From: Halicephalobus mephisto
Taxonomy: Eukaryota > Nematoda > Chromadorea > Rhabditida > Panagrolaimidae
Reading direction: 5' to 3'
Length of the DNA: 64,000 bases
Assembly: GCA_009193035.1 (NCBI GenBank)
Contig: SWDT01000104.1
Location: 205,667-269,666, forward strand
The translations under genes were made by a program, and so were the position numbers. The first letter of the stretch is position 1; each line of letters begins with the position of its first letter. Of the stretch, positions 28,394 to 39,469 are shown in pieces. The notes under the pieces were generated by a model. The model was not told where the DNA came from. It searched no databases and saw only the letters and a list, made by a program, of their open reading frames with translations.

Positions 28394-29395
28394 ATGAGTA
28401 GATTCGAAGGAAAAGTGGTGATCGTTACTGGATCCAGTTCGGGGATCGGTCAGGCCGTGCTTTTGGGGTTCGCCAAGGAAGGAGCTTCGGTGGTGATCCA
28501 CGGAGTGAACGAGAAGAGAATCAAGGACACCGAAGCCCTTCTGAAGGAGAACGGAATCCCTGAGAATCGATTCTTGACTATCCAAGGAGAAATCCAGGAT
28601 GAGAAAGTCCAGGACAAAATTATCGCGGAGACTGTAGCTAAGTTCGGGAAAATCGATGTCTTGGTCAACAATGCCGGGGTAGGACATAAAACCGGGGTCA
28701 CTGATTATTCTTCTGTTGAAAACTTTGATCATGTTATGAATGTCAACTTCAGAGCGTAAGTTTTTCTATAAAAGTCTGCAAAGACTTTCAAAATTTAGTC
28801 TAAACTTATAATCATACTAAATATAAACTTCTATAAAATTAAGAAAATTAGTTTTAAACCAATTTCGTGGAAAAAGCACTTTTAACCCTTTAAACAAAAC
28901 AATTTTTATTTTTCTATATTTAGCCCCTATCGTTTGACCCAGTTGGCTCTTCCGCACCTTCAGAAGACTCATGGAAACGTCATCAACACTTCCAGCATTG
29001 CTGCAATCACAAAACAAGCTGATATGCCGATGATGTCAATTTATGGATCCTCCAAAGCGGCTTTAGATGCATGGGTCAAGTACGATTCAGCGAGATTAGC
29101 TAAACTAGGAGTCAGACTCAACAACATCAATCCCGGACCTTTCATGACCAACATCATGCTCCGAGCAATGCCTGAAAGCATTCCAGAAGAAACGAAGAAA
29201 GCCATGTTGGGGAAAATGAATGATGTCATCAAGAGTGCTGGTCCTCTGAAGAGATGGGGTAAACTGGAGGAACTCGTTCCTGCTTATCTTCTTTTAGCTG
29301 ACAACAATGCCTCAGGGTTCACTGTTGGATCATGCTGGGTCATCGATGGAGGATTCGCTTACTGTGGAACGGAACCAGATTTCAAGTTCGGCTAA
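28394..29395 (+). CDS. Short-chain dehydrogenase/reductase, copy 4 of 5
   Basis: Exons 28394-28755 and 28924-29395 (277 aa). TGSSSGIG, NNAG, NTSS and YGSSK are intact. The N-terminal half follows copy 1 (VVIHGVNEK), and the segment around residue 100 follows copy 3 (GHKTGVTD). The transposon at 27483-28379 ends 15 bp before the ATG, leaving only TTAATTATTTTAGA between, so the 3' splice site of the leader is preserved but its upstream context is now transposon sequence. Predicted NAD(P)-dependent oxidoreductase. Expression may be altered by the insertion (inference). Confidence 0.9.
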
Positions 29396-29561
29396 GTAAA
29401 CGAAAATAATCGATTATTTCCAACAAAGTATTATACTTTATAGTTGATATCATGTAAAATATTAAAAAATAAAACTAACTTATTAATATCGTGTAACAAA
29501 AATATTGATCTCAACATATGTAACTTTGAGATTAGGCAATGTAACTTATCTACTGCTTTAA

Positions 29562-30371
29562 AGGGGGGAGGTAAAAGATCCGGCCGCAAAATTTTGAACG
29601 CGCCTTTAGCGCTCTCGTGTCGAGACACTAAATTTGCAGCTTTTTGCTTTCCAATGTGCTTGGTTGATTTCTATCTAAAATCACCCGTTTTCTCTCTATT
29701 CTTCATCTTTTCCCTCATTCCACCTTTGGCCTTACTATAATACTCATATTCCTCGACTACAACTCGTTTGCCAGCCTCCGTTGCTTGACGAGTTTCATTA
29801 TATCTGAGTGCCGCTATCATCGTTCGGCACTCCATCCCGGATCGACTAAAAAATAACCTTTTAAGACGACAGCAGATGCAGACTTTATGAAAACTCTCGA
29901 GAAAAGAGGTGAAATTTCCAAACTTCAAATGTTCTATGTCATCAAGAAAAGTTTTTTTGGACTATTTTCAATATAGTTTGGAATTCGAGTGATCCCGAGT
30001 CTATTCTAGGCCTATTTGGATCAAGGTACGAATGGCAACAAGAAAAGACGTGGGAAAATTTCTTGTCCAACAATGTTGTATCCGACAAATGTAGGTAATG
30101 CGTAAAATTTCCGGCTGACCATTCATGGATATTTTGGATATGAAGGAAAAAAGAAAAAATATGTTCCAAAAAGACCTGGACATCTCCACCTGAAAACTCT
30201 AAGGAATAATACAGATGATGGAGGAAAAAGCCATGTTTTGAACTGAGTCACACATTTTAGATAGAAATCAACCAAGCACATTGGAAAGCAAAAAGCTGCA
30301 AATTTAGTGTCTCGACACGAAAGCGCTAAAGGCGCGTTCAAAATTTTGCGGCCGGATCTTTTACCTCCCCT
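29562..30371. mobile_element. Second TTAA-flanked inverted-repeat element
   Basis: 810 bp, terminal inverted repeats of about 118 bp (left begins AGGGGGGAGGTAAAAGATCC, right end is the near-perfect complement), with TTAA at 29558-29561 and 30372-30375. The arms contain GCGCCTTTAGCGCT and GTGTCGAGACAC palindromes. No transposase frame. It is probably a MITE of the same broad superfamily as 27483-28379, since both start AGG next to TTAA, but the arms differ in sequence. Confidence 0.85.
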
Positions 30372-30375
30372 TTAA

Positions 30376-31310
30376 AACTTGACTATCACGAGCTGGGGTG
30401 GGATTTAACTATCTTTTCTAAGATTTCAATCCAAAACCTGAGTATATTATGTTTATAATCCTATGTTGTAGTTGTTTCAAAACATTCGATAAAGTGCTAA
30501 ATAGTTCTAAGATCTCAGAAAAATGATAAGCATTTATAATTGTTGTAACTTGAAGAGACGTCATACAGATGGCGCTCCCTGAATTGTTGGTCTTAGCACG
30601 ACTACCGTAACCTTACGAAGTTTCTGTTATTGTGTAGTTGTTATGTTGTGATGTAAAGACCCCAGTGCTTGTTTCCATACGTTGCAGCATCTCTTAGGAA
30701 GTCACAACAATAATAGATATATTTCTTGATAAATAGCTGTTAGTAGTAATGAATAACACTGATCTCAACTCTGTATTTAGCAGCTTTCCTTTCTTAACGG
30801 AAGATTCTCCGGCAAAGATGAAAATGTTAAATTCCTACACTATTGTCAATTACCAATTATTTCTTATTTCTGTCCTACAGTGAATAAAACACAAGAAACG
30901 CTAATTCTCTCTAGGAACCGTTAGTTGAGGTTTTTAAAGTTAATCAATTTAATCATATCTTGGATTTCACATGAATTTCTGAATAAATTTTATTTTACCC
31001 TCTGTACTTCCATTAACAGATATTTCTCAAAAATTATACTTTTTTAAAGTTATCTTCTAAAATAAAATTTTTCAACATCAATTTTTTACTTTTTAGTTAT
31101 GTTAAATAAAAATAAAACACATCGATATTCAGATATTTCATTGGGGAACAGTATAGGATCAAAAAAGATGTAAAATGTTACTTTTTGATGATATTTAATT
31201 GTCATCGTAAATTTGTGTCAAGTTTCACTAGTGAGTGAGTTCCGATGATTTCCTTTATTTTGTGGCTCTTTTGTGACTCTTTTGTGACTCTAAAGTTCAA
31301 AAATCAAGTG
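30376..31310. other. Intergenic region
   Basis: No gene or repeat family recognised in about 0.9 kb between the second TTAA element and the SDR copy 5 promoter. Confidence 0.45.
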
Positions 31311-31324
31311 CACACCGAAATGCG

Positions 31325-31332
31325 TATAAATA
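31325..31332 (+). promoter_or_regulatory. Putative TATA box of SDR gene 5
   Basis: TATAAATA preceded by GTGCACACCGAAATGCG, the block shared with copies 3 and 4, 290 bp before the ATG. No TCAGTT initiator seen. Confidence 0.45.
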
Positions 31333-31614
31333 CGCTATTTTCTTGTTTATTTTATTGTTTTATTTCAAATCCAGTAGTGAATTTTTTTCACTTCAGTTCT
31401 TAAAATCCCCTTGAAATTTACACAATTTACCAGAATTTTCTTAAATTTTTAAGAATCTCACGAAGGTTTTTGAAATTCTCCAAATTTTCACGACCGTCTT
31501 CAGATTCTTTTCAAATTTGATGACAATAGAAACTGTCTTTGTCTAGAATTTCGAGGATTTTCATCGAGATAATTTCATGACAACCTCCATTTTTAGTATT
31601 TTTCATTTTAGAAA

Positions 31615-32582
31615 ATGAGCACATTCAGCGGAAAAGTAGTGATCGTTACTGGATCCAGTTCGGGGATCGGCCAGGCCGTACTTTTGGGATTCGCCAAAGA
31701 GGGAGCTTCGGTGGTTCTCCACGGAGTGAACGAGAAGAGAATCAAGGACACCGAAGCCCTTCTGAAGGAAACCGGAATCCCTGAGAATCGATTCTTGACT
31801 ATCCAGGGAGAAATCCAGGATGAGAAAGTCCAGGACAAGATCATCGCGGAGACTGTAGTCAAGTTCGGGAGAATCGATGTCTTAATTAACAATGCTGGAG
31901 TTGGATCCAAGAATGGAATCACTGACTATGCATCTATCGAAAACTTCGATCATGTGATAAACATTAACTTCAGAGCGTAAGTTTTATAATTTTTTTGAAT
32001 CTTTTAAAGGCTGTTAGAATCTAGTGAAAAAATTGAAACTATTTCAAATTTAAAGTTACAAAGTCCCTAAAATTCATATTGAAATACTTTTTAATCTTTT
32101 TTATATTTAGCCCCTATCGTTTGACCCAATTGGCTCTTCCGCACCTTCAGAAGACTCAGGGAAACGTCATCAATACTTCCAGTAACGTCGCAATCGCAAA
32201 ACAGATAGACATGCCGATGATGTCAGTTTACGGATCTTCCAAGGCAGCCTTAGACACATGGGTCAAATACGATTCAGCGAGATTAGCTAAACTAGGAGTC
32301 AGACTCAACAACATCAATCCCGGACCTTTCATGACCAACATTTTGTTCCGAGGAATGCCTGAGGATACTCCTGAAGAAGTGAAGAAGACGATGTTGGGAA
32401 AAATAAGTGATGCCGTCACGAATGCTGGTCCTCTGAAGCGATGGGGTAAAATGGAGGAACTTGTTCCTGCTTATCTCCTGTTGGCTGACAACAAGGCCTC
32501 AGGGTTCACCATTGGGTCTTGCTGGGTCGTCGACGGAGGATTAGCTTACTATGGATCTGAACCAGATTTCAAGCTTCAATAA
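31615..32582 (+). CDS. Short-chain dehydrogenase/reductase, copy 5 of 5
   Basis: Exons 31615-31976 and 32111-32582 (277 aa). It begins MSTFSGK rather than MSRFEGK, otherwise with full SDR motifs (TGSSSGIG, NNAG, NTSS, YGSSK). Exon 1 is closest to copy 2 (KETGIPENR, GSKNGI), while the intron is nearly identical to that of copy 1, which suggests exchange between copies. Exon 2 resembles copy 4 in its variable part. Predicted NAD(P)-dependent oxidoreductase. Last member of the array. Confidence 0.9.
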
Positions 32583-33731
32583 ATATCCAATACTGAATTA
32601 TCTGGAGAATATTACTATGCATAATGTATACCTAATATCTTCTGAAATGTTGAAGAACAATGCTAGCTTAATTAATGGAGTTTATCGAAGCTATTGATAT
32701 AAATATAGCTGATTTTTAAAACTTATTTGTACAAGTCATCAGTTGCATAATATTAGTATGAAAAACTCTCATCTTATTCTTTTTTCTAAACCTTGATGAA
32801 ATAAATAATTTTACGTAATAAACTTACAACAAATAGTTTTTTATTGACAATAGAAGAAAAACAAATTTATTTATAAAATTTTATTTTGGATTTTTTTTAA
32901 TTTTTAAATTACTTCATATGCCAAATCTCACTTGTACCGGTACACAAACAATCCTCTTATGATATTAGGAAATTTATTAATAACAGTCAAGACTGATAAT
33001 ATCCCGAATCCTTCAATTTTGAAACCTAGTGACTTTATTCAAAAGTTCGAAATCGACAGCTCTGATGAGAATCAATTTTGTTCTATTACAAAAGTAAACA
33101 CTATTCAACAATCATAAATACCATATTCTTCTGGTTTTTTTCGTTCTTCTTCTACAATATCTAAGAAGACTACATAAAAAAACTTTATGCACTGCCACGA
33201 GACCAGTTTATTCGATGTTGGACGTTATATCGTTATCTTAAATGAATATTCAAAATTAAAAATTTCTTTGTATTTATCTCAATGTTGCAGCTAATAAACT
33301 GATATTTTGTCTTACTAAAAGTGAGAATCTATCTAAAGACAATCCAAAAGAAAAACTTACTGCTTGTGCTGCTAAATGACGTAACAAAAATAAATCTGCT
33401 GCATTCCAACAACTTTGACGAACCAGGAGAACCTAAGTTCCATGAACTTTGATCATTTGCAATGTCATCAAATCCTGTTTGAGGTTATAAAAATTTTAAA
33501 TTATTATGTTCCACGGAGTTAGAAAACATCTGGCTTTTATCGTTACCTATTTATGGCTCGTAATAGTTTTGTGTTTTGGTCAGTAGTCTCGAGTACAAAA
33601 CACTGTTTGACATCAAGTGTACCATTGAATTAGTACAGTACTAGTGCACGTGAATGGCAATCATGAGACTCAACTGAAAAGCTAATAACTTTATCAAAGT
33701 AGTAGGAAAACAGACCCTAAGGGCATGTTCT
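32583..33731. other. Intergenic region
   Basis: No gene supported. One 61-codon frame at 32932-33117 has no recognisable features. Confidence 0.4.
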
Positions 33732-34300
33732 CAGAAAAAAGTGCAACTTTCGGTCCAGGAATAATTACGAAATATAACACAATTGTCACGTTTTTCATAA
33801 ATATTCGACATTTGTGACGAAAATTAAAACATAATAAAGACGATTTGTGTTTGTTCCTCCACCAAAAGTTACGTTTTTGTGTAGTAATAGGGACTTTTCG
33901 CCAAAGGCTATGACAACAAGAACATTTTGCCAATTTTCCACAAAAAAAAGTGTAACTTTTGGTTTTTTCTTAACAATTATAAAGTGTAACAATCGTCACG
34001 TTTTTCATGAATATTCGACATTTGTGACGAAAGTTGCAAATAATAATGACGATTTGCGTTTGTTCCTGTGCCAAAAGTTACGTTTTTGTATAGTAGTAGG
34101 GACTTTTCGCCAAAGGCTATGACAACAAGAACATTTTGCCAATTTTCCACAAAAAAAAGTGTAACTTTTGGTTTCTTAACAATTATAAAGTGTAACAATC
34201 GCCACGTTTTTCATGAATATTCGACATTTGTGACGAAAATTAAAACATAATAAAGACGATTTGCGTTTGTTCCTCCACCAAAAGTTACGTTTTTTTTGTG
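33732..34300. mobile_element. Three tandem family 1 MITE copies
   Basis: Inverted-repeat copies at about 33732-33881, 33939-34090 and 34148-34300, spaced about 207 bp. They are separated by a roughly 57-bp linker (GGGACTTTTCGCCAAAGGC...) related to the 5.4-6.0 kb satellite. MITE plus linker has become a tandem repeat. Confidence 0.7.
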
Positions 34301-34733
34301 CGGGGTTAGTATATAAGGTTAATAACAGATTTAGACGAACAGCATTTGTCTGCCAATGCAAACCTAAGATAAACTTGTAAGGTATATTTAATAAAAATAA
34401 TAAATTTTATAAAAAAATTAGATGTTTGTCATTGATGAATACGATGCTTAAGAATTATACGGTGGTTGTTCTATTCGCTCACATTCGTTTTGAAAGTTTT
34501 TAACTCAATTGAGATATTAAGTTCATTAAATTACCAAGAAACTTATGTAAAAATGAAAAAATTTAATTAATCTTACGAAATAAGAAATGCCGTAAAAGAA
34601 TAATTGTAAAATTTTAAAAATAAATCGATTTCAAACAGTTGATCTTTCTCAACTTTTACTGATCTTAAATTTCTTTTTAAATAAATTTCCCTCCAACTCA
34701 AAATATTAACTTAATGTAATTACCAAAAAAAAA
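34301..34733. other. AT-rich spacer
   Basis: Nothing recognised. Confidence 0.4.
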
Positions 34734-34906
34734 TACAGTAGGACTTGGACATAAAGTATCTATTCAGGACCGGACAAAGCGTATCTTTAACAAAGGATAT
34801 ATTATAGCGGAGTAAATTTGAAGGCAGATTAACCAAAAACACTCAGACCGTATGATATAACAAGAGATATGTTTTAGTAAAGATATCTTATCCAAGTTCT
34901 ACTGTA
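34734..34906. mobile_element. MITE, family 2 (TA-CAGT ends), copy A
   Basis: About 170 bp with inverted ends TACAGTAGGACTTGGA and TCCAAGTTCTACTGTA. The TA borders and CAGT ends fit a Tc1/mariner-type MITE. Copies B (34958-35127, same orientation) and C (36357-36534, opposite) share the interior (GACCGGACAAAGCGTAT). Confidence 0.75.
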
Positions 34907-34957
34907 TTATATTTTATCTTTTTTGTTTAAAATAATTACAAAATACCTAGTTCTATA

Positions 34958-35127
34958 TACAGTCAAACTTAGACAAAGTATCTATTTAGGACCGGACAAA
35001 GCGTATTTTTAACAAAGGATATATTATAGCGGAATAAAGTTGAAGGCAGATTAACCAAAAACACTCAGACCGTATGATATAACGTGAAATATGTTTTAGT
35101 AGAGATATCTTATCCAAGTTCTACTGT
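34958..35127. mobile_element. MITE, family 2, copy B
   Basis: Same orientation as copy A, about 50 bp after it, and highly similar over its whole length. Confidence 0.75.
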
Positions 35128-35372
35128 ATATAAAAATAAAATTAATCTTATAAAATAAAAACTATTTGTTTCAAGCAATTTTCGCACAATTTTTTAAAAT
35201 TATTATAATTTTTAATTTCTGAATTAATATTACTGACTCAAAACAGAAATATCAGATAACCTCTAATTATATTTAGTCCAATTTTTTCTCACGTAACTTT
35301 ATTATAAAAAAATTGTTACTTTTGACTATTTTACAAAAGCAACTTTGCCGAGTTAAAAACGTATTTGTAAAG

Positions 35373-37535
35373 ATGAATTTTGTCGATGAAAATAATGAGA
35401 AAAGTGGAAATTTTAGAATTTGGGTGATTATTATTCTTTTTGTCGTAAGTTTTTTAAAATATTTCAGTGTCCAATTCTATAAAACAGTCAACATAAAAGT
35501 AAAAATAAAAACCCGCAGTTTGCCCGCAATATTTTAGAAGATTAGTCTGCATAAAAGTAAAAATAAAAATCCGCAGTTTGCTTGCAATATTTCGGAAGAT
35601 CAGTCTGCATAAAAGTAAAAATAAAAATCCGCAGTTTGCCAGCAGTATTTAACTGTTTCCCAATTGTTGTGTAAAAATTCGCTTTAATTTTGATGTTGAC
35701 TGTTTTACAGACTTCAGCATAAATTAACAATTGGACATTTAGATCTCCATTATTGGGTTGTTCGTAAACTTTGCCAATATCTATATCACTTTGAAATCTC
35801 CAATCCTTCAAAACGCCTTTGGGTATCTCTGTGCATCCCACTCATTGGCCGAAATTTTGAATTTGTTCATCGCCGGAATCTGGACCTTTACTGTAGCTGT
35901 GGTGGGCGACAATCTGGCGAATACCGTTTTCAGTAACAAATTAGGACAAGTAGCTCTTGGAATCTGTCTTTTGACCAGCTATACAGTACTCGCAAAAGCC
36001 ATCAACAGATTCATGGCTTTTTCAACTCCCGTGATTTACAGAACATATTTTAACGACAAAAATTCGAAATTCATAGTTGGCGTTATTTGGCTTTTGGGTC
36101 TCTGTCACGGTGTCATCGGATTCTTCGGTGAGAGCAAACAGTACTCTATTCGATCAAAGTTGGCGATCAGAATTTGAAGTCGAAATTTGGGCTTTTCGTG
36201 TTAAGACAACCTTTATGGATAATCTCTATTTCGAAAATGTCTTACCTAAAATGATACAACTTGATATATCTGTTCGAAATGTCGTCTCTTCGTTACTTTA
36301 TTCCGAACACAAATCTCAAACTTGGGTAATTAAACCGTTACAAACGCGTTATAAAATACAGTAGAACTTGGATAAGATATCTCTACTAAAACATTCCTCT
36401 TGTTATAGAATACGGTATAAGTGAGTGAGTTTGGTTAGTCTGCCTTCAAATTTACCCCCTCTATAACATATCATTTGTTAAAGATACGCTTTGCCCGGTC
36501 CTAAATAGATACCTTATATCCAAGTCCTACTGTACAAACGCAACACGATCGATGAACCTTTTTTAAGACTGTTAGCAGTCTCTGGATCGGTGGCATATCG
36601 CCGTTCCGATCAATATCACTATTCGAATTTAAACATAACTCGCAAGTTGTATATCAGTACGGAAAGTTCAAATTTCGACTTTAAACTTTGATTGTCAACT
36701 TTGATAAAACGAAGCATAAAGATAATTGAAGTAATCAAGGATCTTTAGATGGATGTAACTTTATTCTTAATCCAAATGGTCATTTCTGGTACTTTGACAC
36801 CACTCCTTGTGGTCAGTTCCTGGCGTTTTACATCGATCTCTGCTGGAGCTGTTTCATCATGGCTGTTGTCGTGATTTTGGATTCCATCACGTTGTATAAC
36901 GTTATTAAATTCCAGAAATCTCGTAGGTCATTTTGTGTTGTTTTATCAAAGTCGACGATCAGAATTCGAAGTTGAAATTTGAACTTTTCGTGTTGAAATA
37001 CAACTTGCAGGTCATGTTTGGACTTGAATAGTGACATATCAAGTTTTATCATTTTAGGTAAGGCATTTCTGAAATATAGATAATCCATAAAGATTGTCTT
37101 AACACGAAAAGTTCAAATTTCGACTTCAAATTCTGATCGTCAACTTTGATAAAACAAAGTTTTGTTGTGTATCTAACTACGGTATTTTCAGTTAGATCGG
37201 TGACTGCATTAGAAGTCGAAAGAAGAAGTTTGGATATTAGGTTTTTTATTCAGGTAATTCCTCGACTTTTTCGGTATAGAAATCAACTAAAAACACCAAA
37301 TTTGTCCATTTTCAGTCGTGTATAACTACATTGTTACAAGTATCGATGTTAATTTCGTTTCACGTGTTTTCGAGATTTTCGAAATCGTCTTGGACTGTGT
37401 TTTTTACGACGACAGTTGCTTGGGCAATTTCAAGTGCTGCTGATGGGTAGTTTCGTATTTAAATTTAATCAATGATAAACAAATAATTATAGGATTGTCA
37501 ACTTTGGCTTCAACATTAGGACATATTCTACTTAA
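35373..37535 (+). CDS. srx: Serpentine chemoreceptor, srx-like 7TM GPCR
   Basis: Six exons: 35373-35444, 35743-36127, 36749-36922, 37192-37253, 37316-37446, 37493-37535 (288 aa), every junction in phase. It contains seven hydrophobic segments and landmarks of the nematode srx family as I remember it: NAFGYLCASHSLAE at the end of TM1/TM2, YTVLAKAINRFMAF (position of the E/DRY-like motif), CNFILNP with FDTTPCGQF in the second extracellular loop, ILDSITLY after TM5, FFIQSC before TM6, and DGIVNFGFN at the end of TM7. Presumed chemosensory neuron receptor, ligand unknown. Introns 1-3 are inflated by a minisatellite and by nested MITEs, but no exon is broken, so it appears intact. Confidence 0.82.
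35490..35655. repeat. 56-bp minisatellite in srx intron 1
   Basis: About 2.8 copies of a unit containing AAAAGTAAAAATAAAAA, CCGCAGTTTGCC and GAAGATCAGTCTGCAT. Confidence 0.75.
36150..36709. mobile_element. MITE, family 3, split by a family 2 copy
   Basis: Left arm (GATCAAAGTTGGCGATCAG) at about 36150 and right arm ending near 36709 (TCAACTTTGATAAAAC). The family 2 copy C at 36357-36534 lies inside, so it inserted later. Located in srx intron 2. Confidence 0.65.
36357..36534. mobile_element. MITE, family 2, copy C (nested)
   Basis: Inverted relative to copies A and B. TACAGTAGAACTTGGATA at one end and its counterpart ending CCTACTGTA at the other. Confidence 0.75.
36941..37154. mobile_element. 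MITE, family 3, intact copy
   Basis: About 214 bp with inverted arms of about 50 bp: TTTTATCAAAGTCGACGATC at the left and its near-complement ending ACTTTGATAAAA at the right. In srx intron 3. Confidence 0.75.
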
Positions 37536-37882
37536 TTTTGTACATTTTTGAACAACAATTCAAATGTTCTTAAATTTGAACAAAAAACTTCAAAGTTGTC
37601 CAAAATCTATTTTAATAAAATAGAAGTATCACAAGTTTCTGATGTTTCATCATCCAAATCCATTTTAAAATTTTAAAAAATATGCTGTAAATATTCATTA
37701 TTATTGTGGTTGAATAAATTTAGTGGTTTTAGAAAAAGAGAAATACCTTCGATGACAATCAGTATTGGTTAATTTGAAATTACTAAACGCTATTCTACCT
37801 CAAAGTTCCCTCTAGATATCTTATGTAATTATTTTTACCATCACTACCAACTGATCGATTGTAGTATCCAATATATAAAAAA
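37536..37882. other. Spacer between srx gene and Polinton-like element
   Basis: No feature recognised. Confidence 0.4.
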
Positions 37883-38074
37883 TATGTAAGTATTATATAA
37901 TTGGTGTTTCTAACACACCCTTTTCCCCCTCTTTCCCCCTTCGGGGTATTATGTGTAATTCCAGCAAATATATATATTTTTATTAAATGATACGGGGCCC
38001 TCCAGTGTCTTTCTGAAATCACTAAAAGAGTTTGTGTTATTTTATGCGATCCACTCAATTTTTTCTTGATTTAA

Positions 38075-38263
38075 ATGTTTATTAAAACCTTAAAATCATT
38101 GACACTCTCCGATATTACAAATCTAACTAAAGAATTAAAGATAAAGAATTTTAGAGGAGTCTTTATGAGTGTAGTATTGGGGTGTCAGTATTGGTTTGAT
38201 CTCGATGGTGTGACACTCTGGAGCTCCATGATTAGGTGGAAAACTGTTGATTCCTACCATTAG
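38075..38263 (+). pseudogene. Left-arm fragment of Polinton-type cysteine protease
   Basis: The first 31 codons (ending KIKNFRGVFM) match the right-arm copy at 41539-41384. After that the frame runs into unrelated sequence and stops. The adenain-like catalytic residues are missing, so it is a remnant. Confidence 0.55.
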
Positions 38264-38365
38264 CAATTAAGCCTGTTTATCTTAAGTATAGAACAAAAGA
38301 GGAAAGGTTCTCATTTGACCGAGATCAAACTCGAGTCAAATCAGAGTTGGGTTTTCTCAAAGACT

Positions 38366-38867
38366 GACTCTCTAACACTTTAGTCTCACCTCCCAGGCGT
38401 CGGCTGACTGGGCGGAGCTTTGGGCATCCTGTCTAGACCGTTTGTGGTTTAACTCCGATCTTTATGCCTACAATGATATGAAGACTGATATTGAAGAAGA
38501 ATTACTAAATGAGATGAGGCAGATGTCAAATGCTGAAGTGGAATTAAAAGAAAATGAGCAAAACTTAGCAATACCCCACGAAATAATAAATGACTTGGAT
38601 AACCTCTTTGAATCTTATTGGTTAAAGTACTGGAGAATTTATGTAACAATTGCTTCGACACTAATTTATGTATTTATTGCTAGATCTTTGATTTATGTTG
38701 TATCACCACAGTTTTCTTTAAGTAAAAGGAAACAAAGTAGAATTAAATTAGTTTCCTTTGAGGAAGAATCAATTGTAGCTGAAAATATTGAAATGAAGCC
38801 TCTCAAAATTGAAAGAAAGACAAGTTTAACTAATTTCCCATCTGTTCTCTCTTTAAATAAAAGTTAA
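38366..38867 (+). pseudogene. Remnant of a single-pass membrane protein
   Basis: Open from about 38366 (after an in-frame stop) to the TAA at 38867. It has an acidic, probably helical ectodomain segment (SADWAELWASCLDRLW near its start), one transmembrane helix (about YVTIASTLIYVFIARSLIY) and a basic cytoplasmic tail. There is no N-terminal signal peptide. An ATG at 38478 would give a shorter protein. By position in a Polinton-like element it could be the C-terminal end of a virus-type surface glycoprotein, but this is inference; no family motif was seen. Confidence 0.4.
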
Positions 38868-38883
38868 AAATTTAAATTAATAA

Positions 38884-39223
38884 ATGGTGTTCGTATTTTC
38901 GGTGACTGAAAAAAATAATAAAGATAAACTATTAGATGAAAATATTAATAATAAAATCGAGTTGACCAAAGTCCAATATGATAAGAATCATGAGATGAAT
39001 GAGCCATCGATTAATGATGACGAAAAAATTGGGAAATCGAATATTGATCATGAAACAATTGATAAACAAAATAAAGATGAAAATAATGTTTTTTCAAAAA
39101 AGCCTAGAAAAAAAGAAATTAACAAAAGAAGAATTTATCAATTACTTAGTAGGAAAAAATGTAACAGGTTCTGGATTTAAGACAATTCCTCCACATACCG
39201 AAAATAATAAAGTTTCCTTATGA
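38884..39223 (+). pseudogene. Frameshifted hydrophilic ORF of the element
   Basis: The ATG at 38884 opens a Lys/Asp/Asn-rich frame. Near an A-run at about 39106-39114 the coding signal appears to move to another frame, whose end reads LTKEEFINYLVGKN and GSGFKTIPPH before a stop at 39223. Either the gene is broken by one A-run slip or the two frames are unrelated. Function unknown; possibly a minor virion-type protein. Confidence 0.35.
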
Positions 39224-39469
39224 TACTCAACTTCTTTGAAGTTTTCATTCAACTTTGTTGGATACTTCTTTCAAATCCAATTCAATAAAAATATTTAGTT
39301 CTTAAAATCAATTAAATAATTGTTGATATTTACCAATTTTAAATTTATTTTATTTGGTCTGCTATTCAATTCTGATAAATAATATTTTTTGATTCTATTT
39401 CTATTTCATCATTAGGTCTAAATCTATAGATTGAATTTAACATCTTTTTATTGACGTAACAATCTTCAA

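Noticed and set aside
29444..30341. ORFs of 60-98 codons within the second TTAA element
   Set aside because: They lie in or across the inverted arms and read the same sequence twice. No transposase motif.
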